Positions 15,246-24,129 of a stretch of 64,000 bases of DNA are shown piece after piece. Numbering within the stretch: position 1 is the stretch's first letter; each line of letters opens with the position of its first letter. The stretch lies in assembly GCF_002192415.1 (NCBI RefSeq), contig NZ_CP021780.1:2046001-2110000 (forward strand), read 5' to 3'. Made by a program: the position numbers and the translations under genes. The DNA is from Paenibacillus donghaensis (lineage in GTDB: Bacteria > Bacillota > Bacilli > Paenibacillales > Paenibacillaceae). Under the pieces are notes generated by a model. It did no database searches, had not been told where the DNA came from, and worked only from the letters and a program-made list of their open reading frames with translations.

Positions 15246-16238
15246 ATGAACAAAATGACTGTGATTCTGCTCATCATCCCGCTGCTGACCGGCTGTGCGG
15301 GTTCGGCGTCCGATTCCGGCCGCGAAGTTTCGGGGGGATCATCCGTTGCATCACCCGCTTCATCGACAGCTCAAGCATCACCAGCAGCCCAAGCATCATC
15401 TGCGGCATCTGCATCACCACCCGCAACGGCCCCGCCCACGGCATCTGCATCCGATTCGGCTGTTCAGTATGTTCTGGGCCCGCAGCAGCTACAGCCAAAC
15501 TTCGGCTTCGCCGATGAGAGCGGCCGCTATATTCTGGTGACCGGACATGAAGAAGGCGAGCAGGAGCAGATGGAACGGCTGGACACGGCTATAGGTGTGA
15601 ACGGACAGGTGTGGTCTGTGAAATTTAAGCAATGGCAGCCAGGCAGCGAGAAATCGAATGCCCGCGAAGCGGCGCATAATTTTGCCAATCTGCCGGGATA
15701 TTTGTTTGTACTGGAGGACGGCGGGGCTGTAAAAGACCGCAACTATTATTTGGCGGACAGCTCGCAGCTGGATGTGCAGTCGTTGATCCCGGTGAAGACT
15801 CCGGCAACACAGGCCGCGGCAGAAGCCGTGCCTGACCAGCTGCGGAGCAGCATCACGGCAGCGAAAGGGCGGGAGATTCAGAAGATATGGAAGCTGGCCG
15901 ACCTGACAGAGGAACGGGAAGTATATGTGGTTCAATTCGTGAGAATGGACAAGGATATGCTGTTCAGCATCGTTGTGAGCGAGCGGGGTTCGCTTGCTTT
16001 TATGGATTATCCTGCCGAGATCGGCGATAATGAATATTCGGTTTGGCGGGTGGATGATGGCGGGGAGATTATGCCGGAGACGTTCTCGGTTATTTTTGCC
16101 GCACAGACGAAGAATGGGCTGCTGCTTGGTCTGGAATGGTGGGGAGCGGAAGGGGTTATCACCTATTTTGTGACCCGGGAAGGTGCCGGATTTAAAGAAC
16201 TCGACATTCAATATAGCCGCTATACCTCGCCTCTGTAG
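15246..16238 (+). CDS. Hypothetical lipoprotein with Ala/Ser/Pro linker
   Basis: 330 residues. The signal peptide ends in the lipobox LLTGCA (Cys17). Residues about 25-75 are a low-complexity Ala/Ser/Pro linker. The following 250 residues are a globular extracellular domain with strands such as YILVTGHEEGEQEQ, VYVVQFVRMDKDMLFSIVVSE and YSVWRVDDGGE; no family is recognised. A TATATAATATAAG stretch about 180 bases upstream may be the promoter. The stop is about 55 bases before the YcnI-like gene. Confidence 0.75.
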   Translation: MNKMTVILLIIPLLTGCAGSASDSGREVSGGSSVASPASSTAQASPAAQASSAASASPPATAPPTASASDSAVQYVLGPQQLQPNFGFADESGRYILVTGHEEGEQEQMERLDTAIGVNGQVWSVKFKQWQPGSEKSNAREAAHNFANLPGYLFVLEDGGAVKDRNYYLADSSQLDVQSLIPVKTPATQAAAEAVPDQLRSSITAAKGREIQKIWKLADLTEEREVYVVQFVRMDKDMLFSIVVSERGSLAFMDYPAEIGDNEYSVWRVDDGGEIMPETFSVIFAAQTKNGLLLGLEWWGAEGVITYFVTREGAGFKELDIQYSRYTSPL

Positions 16239-16292
16239 AAGAGGCTGCAAGTATGAAACGATCCACAGTAGAAGAGAGGGGTATATCACACC

Positions 16293-16922
16293 ATGAACAG
16301 TTTGTTACGCAAAATAAAATGGCTGGCAGCGCCAGCCGCCGCCCTGCTGCTGCTGAGTGCGGCCATTGCCAGCGCGCATGTTACCGTAATGCCGTCCCAG
16401 TCCAGCACTGGAGCCTGGGAGACTTACACGATTAAAGTGCCTTCTGAGAAAGATGAAGCTACGGTGCAGGTGGACCTGCGTATCCCGGAAGGAGCAGAGT
16501 TCAAGCAATATGAACCCACACCCGGCTGGACCGTATCGGTTGAAGGCAACAAGGTCAGCTGGAAGGCTGCAGGAGAAGGCATACTGAAAGACCAATTCCA
16601 GCGTTTCTATTTCACGGTCAAGAACCCGGATGTCGCCGGAGATATCGCCTGGAATGCCTACCAGCATTATGCCGACGGCACGGTGGTGCAATGGTCCGGC
16701 GAGCCGGGAACAGAAACGCCGCATGCCATCACGGCGATTTCGGCTGCCGCTGCCGGCGAAGGCGGTCATGGCCATGGCGACATGGCTGGGATGGACAATC
16801 ACGCCGAGGCGCCAGCAGCGGCAGCCGGCAGCACTTCGCCGCTGCTCTATATGACCCTTGGCGCAGCATTGCTGGCGCTGCTGCTATCCATCATTGCTCT
16901 GGTGCGCGGCCGCAGGGCGTAG
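16293..16922 (+). CDS. ycnI: YcnI-like DUF1775 copper-related protein
   Basis: 209 residues. A signal peptide (residues 1-28) ends ASA before HVTVMPSQSSTGAWETYTIKVP, leaving His as the likely mature N-terminus, which in YcnI proteins helps bind copper. The DUF1775 domain continues to about residue 150 and includes the conserved Trp region TPGWTVSVEGNKVSWKA. A His/Gly-rich stretch (GEGGHGHGDMAGMDNH) and a C-terminal membrane helix ending RGRRA follow. It probably handles copper at the outer membrane face. No CopC/CopD-like partner is seen nearby. Confidence 0.88.
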   Translation: MNSLLRKIKWLAAPAAALLLLSAAIASAHVTVMPSQSSTGAWETYTIKVPSEKDEATVQVDLRIPEGAEFKQYEPTPGWTVSVEGNKVSWKAAGEGILKDQFQRFYFTVKNPDVAGDIAWNAYQHYADGTVVQWSGEPGTETPHAITAISAAAAGEGGHGHGDMAGMDNHAEAPAAAAGSTSPLLYMTLGAALLALLLSIIALVRGRRA

Positions 16923-16954
16923 CACCACTTAGAAACCGGATGCCGGATAACGGA

Positions 16955-17155
16955 TTAACCGCGGAGATTCTCTTCTGCGGTTAATTCCTGCAGACGGGCA
17001 GCGAATTCGGCAATACGGCTGCTGCACAGCAGCGGCAGGAAATACGGATAGTTCCTCGACAATTGACACTCCTTTGCTTGATTGATAGAGACGGAGTACA
17101 GTATATCCTGAGAATGCAGCGTTCGTAAAAATGCCCGATGGGCGGATTCGTCCAT
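16955..17155 (-). CDS. Possible small hypothetical protein
   Basis: A 66-residue frame with ordinary composition (ILYSVSINQAKECQLSRN, FLPLLCSSRIAEFAARLQELTAEE). Upstream on its strand only AGAGAAATGA is seen as a ribosome site. No family is recognised, and an alternative overlapping frame exists. It may be a remnant or not a gene. Confidence 0.35.
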   Translation of the reverse strand: MDESAHRAFLRTLHSQDILYSVSINQAKECQLSRNYPYFLPLLCSSRIAEFAARLQELTAEENLRG

Positions 17156-17230
17156 TTTTTATTCATTTCTCTAATGGAAGCGTTCTATACCGGATGAATC
17201 CGCAAGCGAGCTTGGGGGTGCAGCGAATAG

Positions 17231-17438
17231 GAGGAATGCCCAGGATGCCGCGGGCAATATCAGCAAGGGGCGCAAGGGATTGCTTTTGGCCGGGAATGTA
17301 TGCTGTGCATGCGTTGTGTCTATATCTGTCCCCGGCAGGCGATCAAGACTCGACGGCTTCGCGGCAGCGTGGTGGACCCCTACCATGGCGGCCCTAAATT
17401 ACAGAATTTTTTGAGCGAGAAAGCCCACTCCTTTAGGT
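17231..17438 (+). pseudogene. 4Fe-4S ferredoxin-type C-terminal remnant
   Basis: The frame from 17231 reads EECPGC, then ECMLCMRCVYICPRQAIK, a clear CxxCxxCxxxCP iron-sulfur cluster motif. DPYHGGPKLQNFLSEKAH follows. It resembles the C-terminus of EFR1-type ferredoxin proteins. No start is present; an in-frame stop lies at 17228. The frame runs into the left end of the IS200/IS605 element, so the host gene was already truncated or the insertion removed its neighbour. Confidence 0.65.
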
Positions 17439-17546
17439 GAGGGATGATAGCGAGATTGGAACAGGCGTGTCCTAAGACACGTTAATGTTCCAACATTTTT
17501 TGGTTATCATGTTTCAGTTTTAAACATAAACTGATACAATTAATGT

Positions 17547-17945
17547 ATGGATAATTATAGAAGAACCAACACAACCGTATCGCTAATCAATTATCACTTT
17601 GTTTTTTGTCCACGATATCGAAAGAAAATCTTTCTTGAATTTGATGTTGAAAGTAGATTTAAGGAGTTGATTAAAGATGTTTGTGATGATTTGAAAATAG
17701 AGATTATCGCAATCGAAACAGATCAAGATCACGCCCATCTATTTTTGAATGCTTTGCCGACATTTAGTCCTGCTGATATTATGGCAAAAATTAAAGGAGT
17801 CACATCTAAACGACTGAGAGAGGAGTTTAAACATTTAGCTCATTTGCCTTCACTTTGGACACGTTCATACTTTGTAAGTACCGCAGGAAATGTGTCTAGT
17901 GAAACGATCAAAAGATATGTTGAACAACAAAAAACAAGGGGGTGA
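17547..17945 (+). CDS. tnpA: IS200/IS605 TnpA, Y1 HUH transposase
   Basis: 132-residue single-strand transposase. The N-terminus SLINYHFVFCPRYRKKIF matches the IS200 type. The HUH metal site is DHAHLFL (His-Ala-His), and the nucleophile Tyr lies in the C-terminal helix ETIKRYVEQQ. It cuts and joins the element as single-stranded DNA at the terminal hairpins. No defects are visible. Confidence 0.93.
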   Translation: MDNYRRTNTTVSLINYHFVFCPRYRKKIFLEFDVESRFKELIKDVCDDLKIEIIAIETDQDHAHLFLNALPTFSPADIMAKIKGVTSKRLREEFKHLAHLPSLWTRSYFVSTAGNVSSETIKRYVEQQKTRG

Positions 17946-18124
17946 TAGAAACGATTGCGATAAGTCTCAAATTAAAATGCCAAAGGGATATATACGACAA
18001 ATATTTTGGCTATATAGGTGGCTGGTCTTTAATTAGAGAATCAACATTTGACGAGTATAAATCAATCAAAAGAGCCAAACAAATTAAGGAGAGAGGTGAA
18101 AACTTATGCAGTCCGTCACTATAA
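17942..18124 (+). CDS. Small frame between tnpA and tnpB
   Basis: A 60-residue frame starts with GTG overlapping the tnpA stop by 4 bases and overlaps the tnpB start by 19 bases. The sequence (IAISLKLKCQRDIYDKYF, EYKSIKRAKQIKERGE) is basic and has no recognised motif. The tight overlaps suggest translational coupling, but it could also be non-coding space between the two transposon genes. Confidence 0.35.
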   Translation: MIETIAISLKLKCQRDIYDKYFGYIGGWSLIRESTFDEYKSIKRAKQIKERGENLCSPSL

Positions 18125-19161
18125 AGATAAGATTCTTTCCAAGTAACTCAATCGAATTAAAGTTATTAAGTAGAGAATATATTCGAGCTATTAATTCATT
18201 AACAGAACAAGCAGGAAAAGAAGGTTCATTCTCCAAACTCACAACGAAAGATGTAGAAGCTAAACTTCCTTCTGCTGTACTTAATCAAGCGATTCGTGAT
18301 GCTAAAAGCATATTTAAGAAAACGAAGAAGGAAATGAAGCGTCCAATATTAAAGAAACCAACCTACTATATCAACAACCAAAACTATTCCATTGGCCATT
18401 CCTCTATTGCTTTTCCTATCATCGTGGACAACAAAGTGAAAAAGACGATTTTTCCTGCTCTTTTAACAGAAAGAGATAAACAATTTCTTCAAAATGCAAA
18501 ATGTGGTCTTATGAGAATCGTTGAGAAATCAGGAAAATGGTTTGCTCAAGTTTCACTTGAAATTCCTACAGAGACAACAACAGGCGAACAGGCAATAGGC
18601 ATTGATTTAGGATTAAAAGTCCCTGCTGTTGCTGTGACTAGCGAAGGAAAGACAAGATTTTTTGGAAATGGTAGAGAAAACAAATATATGAAACGCAAGT
18701 TCCGTAGTGAACGAAAAGGATTAGGAAAGAAGAAAAAGCTACGTGCTATTCGTAAACTGGATCATAAAGAACAAAGATGGATGAAAGATAAGGACCACAA
18801 AGTAAGTAGACAAATTGTCAATTTTGCCATGGAGAATCAAGTGTCTGTCATACGCTTAGAGAAGCTGACAAACATCAGAAAAACGACAAGAACAAGTCGT
18901 AAAAACGAAAAGAATTTGCACACATGGTCATTCAATCGCTTGGCACAATTCATTGAATACAAAGCAAATATGGCAGGGATCAAAGTGGAATATGTGAATC
19001 CTGCGTATACATCGCAAAAATGTCCATCTTGCTCTACGCTAAATAAAGCGATAGATAGAAAATATTCGTGTCCATGTGGGTTTCATACTCATCGTGATAA
19101 AGTCGGTGCAATGAATATTATTCACGCACCTGTGATTGGTGGTAATAGTCAATCAGCCTAA
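18106..19161 (+). CDS. tnpB: TnpB RNA-guided endonuclease
   Basis: 351 residues, compact for TnpB. The RuvC catalytic residues are present: Asp in AIGIDLGLKVPAV, Glu in VIRLEKLTNI and Asp in THRDKVGAMN. The zinc ribbon CPSC...CPCG (about 306-324) lies between the last two. The N-terminal half holds the recognition lobe. TnpB uses a guide RNA from the element's right end to cut the empty donor site. GAGAGG lies upstream of ATG 18106. The gene appears intact. Confidence 0.93.
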   Translation: MQSVTIKIRFFPSNSIELKLLSREYIRAINSLTEQAGKEGSFSKLTTKDVEAKLPSAVLNQAIRDAKSIFKKTKKEMKRPILKKPTYYINNQNYSIGHSSIAFPIIVDNKVKKTIFPALLTERDKQFLQNAKCGLMRIVEKSGKWFAQVSLEIPTETTTGEQAIGIDLGLKVPAVAVTSEGKTRFFGNGRENKYMKRKFRSERKGLGKKKKLRAIRKLDHKEQRWMKDKDHKVSRQIVNFAMENQVSVIRLEKLTNIRKTTRTSRKNEKNLHTWSFNRLAQFIEYKANMAGIKVEYVNPAYTSQKCPSCSTLNKAIDRKYSCPCGFHTHRDKVGAMNIIHAPVIGGNSQSA

Positions 19162-19286
19162 GATGCTAAAACGCACTGTCTTAGGAGGGCTGATGGCACA
19201 GCCCAATCTTGGGGTCATACTTCGATCGCAGAAATGCACTTCGACTTAATCACCCAAGAATCCCACTGCTTTAGCTGTGGGAGTGT
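19120..19286 (+). ncRNA. Putative omegaRNA of the intact element
   Basis: The segment runs from the end of tnpB through paired blocks (CCTAAGATGC, GTCTTAGGAGG; GGCTGATGGCACAGCCC) to the right-end hairpin at about 19261-19282. By analogy with characterised IS200/IS605 elements, the guide would be the chromosomal bases just after the right end (near GTCAAATAAGC). Boundaries are inferred. Confidence 0.5.
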
Positions 19287-19417
19287 CAAATAAGCTAATG
19301 AAAGACGAAAGTAATGACGGCCGTTTCATCACGGCTGGCTCCAGAGGATAATATAAACATTTAATCGAATATCTTAAGGATGACCTGCAGCACTGGAGAG
19401 GCAAGGAGGTATACAAC

Positions 19418-20041
19418 ATGAATCTGTTCCGCGTTTCAGCACAGCCTATGGGAGTCGACCGGATGGCCGAATTTCTGGAGAACAACTATATATGTATCGG
19501 CTGGCCGGGCATCGGTAATCTGGAGAACCGCAGCGAAGCTGAGGTAAGACAGTCTTTGGAACAAGGGTATGCTGTTGCAAGCAAAGAGCTGGCAGATGCG
19601 CTTCAGTCTGTGATGCTGTTCGCAGCTTCTATGCAGGATGGCGACTATGTGCTGCTGCACAGCGGGGGCTGGGCACATCTCGGGGATCTGGGGGATTATT
19701 TCTACGAGGAAGACTATGATGCACCGGAGGATTGCCGCTGCCACCGCAGAGGGGTAACCTGGCTGAGAAGCCTGCTGGTATCGGAGCTGAATCAGCCTGT
19801 GCAGGATTGGCTGGAAACAGCCGGTGAGGTCAGCCGTTACAGCGGCCCCTTGCCGCCTGCGCGGCTTGATCTGTGGCTGGCCGGTGCGCTTCCTCCCGGT
19901 GAGCAGCCGAAGCAGAAGCCGGTCCAGGTGGATGAGGCCACGCTGGCCGAAGCGATTGAAGTGCTCACGGCGGCCTTGCGCTGTGAGGATGTCGAGAGGC
20001 GTGAACGGGCTGCGGCCGCGCTGCTGAATTATGCCAGATGA
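19418..20041 (+). CDS. Hypothetical protein with YICIGWPGIG N-terminus
   Basis: 207 residues with AGGAGG 8 bases before the ATG. The N-terminal part (MAEFLENNYICIGWPGIGNLEN, then DGDYVLLHSGGWAHLGDLGDYF) resembles the small beta-barrel domain at the front of some restriction-related (Mrr/McrB-associated) proteins. The C-terminal 60 residues are an Ala/Glu-rich helical region. No nuclease motif is present. It lies between the IS200/IS605 element and the alpha-galactosidase gene, with 54 bases to the latter. The assignment is tentative. Confidence 0.6.
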   Translation: MNLFRVSAQPMGVDRMAEFLENNYICIGWPGIGNLENRSEAEVRQSLEQGYAVASKELADALQSVMLFAASMQDGDYVLLHSGGWAHLGDLGDYFYEEDYDAPEDCRCHRRGVTWLRSLLVSELNQPVQDWLETAGEVSRYSGPLPPARLDLWLAGALPPGEQPKQKPVQVDEATLAEAIEVLTAALRCEDVERRERAAAALLNYAR

Positions 20042-20095
20042 ATCAGATGGAGCGAATAGGCATAGGAAACCAATATTAAATATACGGAGGCTATT

Positions 20096-22291
20096 ATGGG
20101 AATCAAATACAACGCAGAGGAACGTGTTTTTCATATTCAGAGTGAGCAGACCAGCTATGTGATCCAGCTGGTGCATGACGGGATTCCGGTTCATGTCTAT
20201 TGGGGCCGCAGAATCCGTGGCGGCAATCTGGCTTCCATTCTCCAGCGTACGGAACGCTGTTCTTTCTCACCCAGCTTGTTCCCGGAGGATATGTCGATCT
20301 CCTATGACACGCTGCCGCTGGAATATCCGGCTTATGGCGCAGGGGATTTCCGTCATCCGGCCTATCAGATTCAGGCGGAGAACGGGGCTACGATATCTGA
20401 AGCCGTCTACCATAGTCACCGTATCTACAACGGCAAGCCGGCCTTGGAAGGATTGCCTTCCACTTATGTAGAGCATGAAGACGAAGCGCAGACACTGGAG
20501 CTGGAGCTGATTGACCGCGTGGCGGGTCTGCGCATTATTCTGCTGTACACCGTATTTGAGCAGTTGAATGCGATTACCCGTTCCGTGCGTTTCGTCAATG
20601 AGGGCACGGAGTCCCTGCGGCTGCTGCGCGCATTCAGCATGAGCGCCGATTTCCGCAGCTCGGATTATGAGCTGCTCCAGCTGTCCGGCTCCTGGACGCG
20701 CGAGCGTTATGTAGAGCGCCGGGCGCTGGTTTCGGGCATGCAGGGAGTGGAGAGCCGCAGAGCGGCAAGCAGCCATGCCCAGAACCCGTTCCTTGCGCTG
20801 CTCTCGAAGGGGGCCGACGAGCAGCAGGGCGAAGTCTACGGGGTCAGCCTGGTATACAGCGGCAGCTTCAGCGCACAGGTTGAAGTGGAGCCTTACCAGA
20901 CATCGCGGCTGACGATGGGCATCCACTCCTTTGACTTCAACTGGCTGCTGGAGAGCGGCCAGTCCTTCCAGACGCCTGAGGCGGTGCTGGTCTTCTCCGC
21001 GTCAGGAATTGGCGCGATGTCCCGCACCTATCATAAGCTGTACCGGACCCGGCTCTGCCGGGGCAGCTTCCGCGATCAGACCCGTCCGGTGCTCATCAAC
21101 AACTGGGAGGCTACGTATTTCAACTTCACGGCAGACAGCATCGAGCGGATTGCCCGTACGGGAAGCGAGCTGGGGATCGAGCTGTTCGTGCTGGATGACG
21201 GCTGGTTCGGCCACCGCGATGATGACCGCAGCTCGCTTGGCGACTGGTTCGTGGACCCTGCCAAGCTGCCGGGCGGACTGGAGGATCTGGTCCAGCGGGT
21301 GAATAGGCTGGATATGAAGTTTGGATTATGGTTCGAGCCGGAGATGATCTCGCCGGACAGCGAGCTGTACCGGACCCACCCGGACTGGTGCCTGCATGTG
21401 CCAGGCCGCCGCAGATCGGAGGGGCGCTCCCAACTGGTGCTTGATTTCTCCCGCGAGGATGTATGCCAGGCGATTACAGAACGTATGGCCACCATCCTGC
21501 GCAGTGCCCCGATCACGTATGTGAAATGGGACATGAACCGCAATATGACCGAGATCGGCTCAGCCTTGCTGCCGCCGGAACGCCAGCGTGAGACGGCTCA
21601 CCGCTACATGCTCGGCCTGTACAGTGTGATGGAGACGATTACCTCACAGTTCCCGGATGTGCTGTTTGAGAGCTGCTCGGGTGGAGGCGGGCGTTTCGAC
21701 CCCGGCATGCTGTATTACATGCCGCAGACCTGGACAAGCGATAATACGGATGCGGTCAGCAGACTGAAGATCCAATACGGCACCAGTATCGTGTATCCGA
21801 TCAGCTCGATGGGCAGCCATGTATCTGCGGTGCCTAACCATCAGGTACACCGTAGTACGTCGCTTGCGATGCGCGGACATGTGGCCATGTCCGGCAATTT
21901 CGGGTATGAGCTGGATCTGAGCAAATTCTCGGATGAGGACAAGCAGACGGTCAAGGAGCAGGTGTCCTTGTACAAGGAGCTGCGGCCGGTAATCCAGTTC
22001 GGTGAGCAGTACAGGCTGCTCAGCCCGTTCGAAGGCAACGAGACGGCCTGGATGATTGTGGCCGAGGACCGCTCGGAGGCGGTTGTGATGTATGCGCGTG
22101 TGCTCGCTGAGCCCAATGACTCGCTGCATTACCTGCGTCTGCAGGGTCTGGACCCGGAAGCCGACTATGAGTGGGCTGAAGAGGGCGGTGTGTACGGAGG
22201 CGATCATCTGATGTATGCCGGCCTGCCGCTGCCCGCACTGCCTGGTGATTTTCAGAGTCTGCTCTGGCGGTTCAAGAAGGTGAAGGGCTGA
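20096..22291 (+). CDS. Alpha-galactosidase, glycoside hydrolase family 36
   Basis: 731 residues, the usual size of bacterial GH36 enzymes. The N-terminal beta-supersandwich (to about 320) precedes the TIM barrel. The nucleophile Asp is in YVKWDMNRNM and the acid/base Asp in TWTSDNTDAVSR. LDDGWFGHRDDDRSSLGDWFVD and ESCSGGGGRFDPGML are signature segments. It hydrolyses terminal alpha-galactosides such as melibiose or raffinose. There is no signal peptide, so action is cytoplasmic. CGGAGG lies upstream of ATG 20096. No transporter is adjacent. Confidence 0.95.
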   Translation: MGIKYNAEERVFHIQSEQTSYVIQLVHDGIPVHVYWGRRIRGGNLASILQRTERCSFSPSLFPEDMSISYDTLPLEYPAYGAGDFRHPAYQIQAENGATISEAVYHSHRIYNGKPALEGLPSTYVEHEDEAQTLELELIDRVAGLRIILLYTVFEQLNAITRSVRFVNEGTESLRLLRAFSMSADFRSSDYELLQLSGSWTRERYVERRALVSGMQGVESRRAASSHAQNPFLALLSKGADEQQGEVYGVSLVYSGSFSAQVEVEPYQTSRLTMGIHSFDFNWLLESGQSFQTPEAVLVFSASGIGAMSRTYHKLYRTRLCRGSFRDQTRPVLINNWEATYFNFTADSIERIARTGSELGIELFVLDDGWFGHRDDDRSSLGDWFVDPAKLPGGLEDLVQRVNRLDMKFGLWFEPEMISPDSELYRTHPDWCLHVPGRRRSEGRSQLVLDFSREDVCQAITERMATILRSAPITYVKWDMNRNMTEIGSALLPPERQRETAHRYMLGLYSVMETITSQFPDVLFESCSGGGGRFDPGMLYYMPQTWTSDNTDAVSRLKIQYGTSIVYPISSMGSHVSAVPNHQVHRSTSLAMRGHVAMSGNFGYELDLSKFSDEDKQTVKEQVSLYKELRPVIQFGEQYRLLSPFEGNETAWMIVAEDRSEAVVMYARVLAEPNDSLHYLRLQGLDPEADYEWAEEGGVYGGDHLMYAGLPLPALPGDFQSLLWRFKKVKG

Positions 22292-22333
22292 GCAGCGCAG
22301 CCGTTTGATCAAGGCACAATAATAGTCAAAAAG

Positions 22334-22369
22334 AGCGGCGGTCCTCCAATTGTGGGGGAATCGCCGCTT
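22334..22369 (+). terminator. Terminator after alpha-galactosidase
   Basis: AGCGGCGGTCCTCC and GGGGGAATCGCCGCT pair with two small mismatches around AATTGT. TTTATTGTT follows, with AAAAAG on the other side, so it may act in both directions. Confidence 0.75.
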
Positions 22370-22429
22370 TATTGTTGGTTGAATCAGCTCCATGATAAGT
22401 TTCATAAGTCCAATCTACCAGAAGGAGTT

Positions 22430-22874
22430 GCGAAAATGTATCTAATTTGCGGATTCTTTCTGTTCTGAAGCAAATAGATGCAAAAAGGGTTACTGCTTAG
22501 GACTCCGTATGGTAAGAACAACAGAACTCAGCTTCATAATTAGGGGCCGAACAGATTTAGTTGCAAAAATGGTTACTACTTAGGTCCCCTAGCCCTCTTC
22601 GCTCGTAACCCTCGCTTCGATTTCAGACGGTTGCGGACTCAGGAGCCTCTATTTGCTGTGAATAGGCCGTTTTGCAGGATTAACGGACCCAGGAGCCTCT
22701 ATACCACAGAACAACCTTGGGTTAGGTCTTGTTTTGACGACTTAGGGGCTATACGGTCCGTAAGACGTCAAAAGATCGCAGATAGGAGGAAATAGGGGCT
22801 ATACGGTCCGCTAGAATACAGGTTACCTAGTTCTAGGGCTGACAGGAGTTTCAGCTGGATTTAGTTGCAGTTTC
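22430..22874. repeat. Mosaic of palindrome units and inverted module A
   Basis: The region holds palindrome half-sites (AATAGATGC, TTTAGTTGC). A GGTTACTGCTTAGG end occurs after centre AAAAAG at about 22488 and a GGTTACTACTTAGG end after centre AAAAAT at 22571. Module A words follow in inverse order (GGACTCAGGAGCCTC, GGGGCTATACGGTCCG). Several insertions appear stacked here and some ends are lost. No gene is seen between 22292 and 23244. Confidence 0.55.
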
Positions 22875-23156
22875 GGTTACTACTTAGGTCCAGTGAGGAA
22901 TGATAGGGAAATTCTACCGCTAATTGGACGAAGGTTGGGCGTTCTGGTGAGCTTATAGGGAATTTTCACCACTAATGAGGTCCTATCCGCTCCGAAAAGC
23001 CCTAAATGGACGATGTAGTGGTAACTTTTCCCTATAAGACACGACAATCGAGCATGAGCCAGGTATTAACGGTAGTTTTTCCCCATAGCTATCTCTGTTG
23101 TACTACTCCGAAGGCGCAAACCTACTTGGGGATGGCTGGGGTCCTAAGTAGTAACC
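22875..23156. mobile_element. GTTACTACTTAGG-bounded element, module C copy 1
   Basis: GGTTACTACTTAGGTCC at the left and GGTCCTAAGTAGTAACC at the right are inverted repeats. The direct repeat AGTTTC flanks both sides (22869-22874 and 23157-23162). Outside it are TTTAGTTGC and GCATCTAATT, so removing the element and one AGTTTC restores a perfect 10-6-10 palindrome. The 282-bp interior has TAGGGAAA...ACCGCTAATT words in both orientations and no gene. It is homologous to 42093-42374. Confidence 0.7.
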
Positions 23157-23244
23157 AGTTTCGCATCTAATTACTCTGAACGTTCCAGGACAACATTCTA
23201 AATTCTCGCTGGGACCGAAACAGTATGGGACGGCCCCAGGCTGT

Positions 23245-23862
23245 TTAGATAAATTCTACAAATTCATTCACCGGCTTACGGTAGCCGCGCGGTCTGATCT
23301 TATGCTTGTTGTCCTGGCCGATTGTAATCAGCATGACCGGGATCAGGTTGTCCGGCAGCTGGAGGGCGTTCTTGACCGCTTCTTCATCATAGCCGATCAT
23401 CGGGCAGGTATCCCAGCCCTGGTCCTTGGCGGCCAGCATGAATAACATGGCGGACAGCGAGGCGTTGCGGATGGCTTCATCGCGCAGAAACTGATCTTTG
23501 CCTGTATGGGCGCCCTGGATCATGTCCATCTGTGCATCAAATTCCTCGGGAGTAAGCGCGCCCAGCAATTTGAGTCCACCGTAGATTTCCGGTGCATTAA
23601 GGTAAGCCTCTTTGTCGCCAAGTACGGCGATTACAGCGGATGCTGTATGTATTTTGTATTGGCCGTAGGCTGCACTGCGGATCGTTTCCTTCATCTTCTC
23701 ATCGGTGATGACCTTATAATGCGCATGCTGCAGATTATAAGCCGACGGTGCCAGCCGGGCGGTGGCGAACAGTTCCTCTAGCTCTTTCTGGGGAATCGTA
23801 ACCCCCTCAACGAAATTATTGGCTGATCTGCGAGACGACACCAGGTCTGTAAAGTTGCTCAT
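23245..23862 (-). CDS. Nitroreductase family flavoprotein
   Basis: 205 residues. The N-terminal SRRSANNFVEG carries the Arg-Ser-Arg-type FMN phosphate contact. ARLAPSAYNLQHAHYKVI is the FMN-binding helix region, and LAAKDQGWDTCPMIGYDEEAV is the conserved C-terminal part. It reduces quinones or nitro compounds with NAD(P)H, as in the YodC/YdgI-like group. GGAGG lies upstream of the start. Upstream DNA contains AGTAACTAATAGTAAGTAC, similar to HxlR-type (YodB-like) operator sequence, but no such regulator gene is in the window. Confidence 0.9.
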   Translation of the reverse strand: MSNFTDLVSSRRSANNFVEGVTIPQKELEELFATARLAPSAYNLQHAHYKVITDEKMKETIRSAAYGQYKIHTASAVIAVLGDKEAYLNAPEIYGGLKLLGALTPEEFDAQMDMIQGAHTGKDQFLRDEAIRNASLSAMLFMLAAKDQGWDTCPMIGYDEEAVKNALQLPDNLIPVMLITIGQDNKHKIRPRGYRKPVNEFVEFI

Positions 23863-24129
23863 GATTAATGACCTCCAGGATTATAATGGGGAGAAAGCAA
23901 TACTATTAAAATTAAATGTACTTACTATTAGTTACTTGGTAAACATATCACACCGAGTAGCTGACGTCAATGAACATTTTGTGATCTGTTCCTCAATTCG
24001 CGAGGCAACTACTCTTCACAGTAGAAGCTGCCTGTAAGAGCAACAAATGTGCACTACTGTTCTGCATTGTTTGTTATAATAAGTATGTTTTTTAATACTA
24101 CATTGCTTTTTATTAGGAGGATTCCTGAA

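Larger units (their letters stand above)
17422..19290 (+). mobile_element. IS200/IS605-family element with tnpA and tnpB
   Basis: The left hairpin CCCACTCCTTTAGGTGAGGG and the right hairpin TCCCACTGCTTTAGCTGTGGGA bracket tnpA, a small overlapping frame and tnpB on one strand. The base composition (about 36-40% G+C) is clearly lower than the surrounding genes, which suggests recent acquisition. It is the only IS200/IS605 copy here that appears complete. Confidence 0.85.

Noticed and set aside
18106..19161. TnpB as a CRISPR Cas12-type effector
   Set aside because: The length (351 residues), neighbouring TnpA and terminal hairpins fit an IS200/IS605 TnpB; no array is linked.
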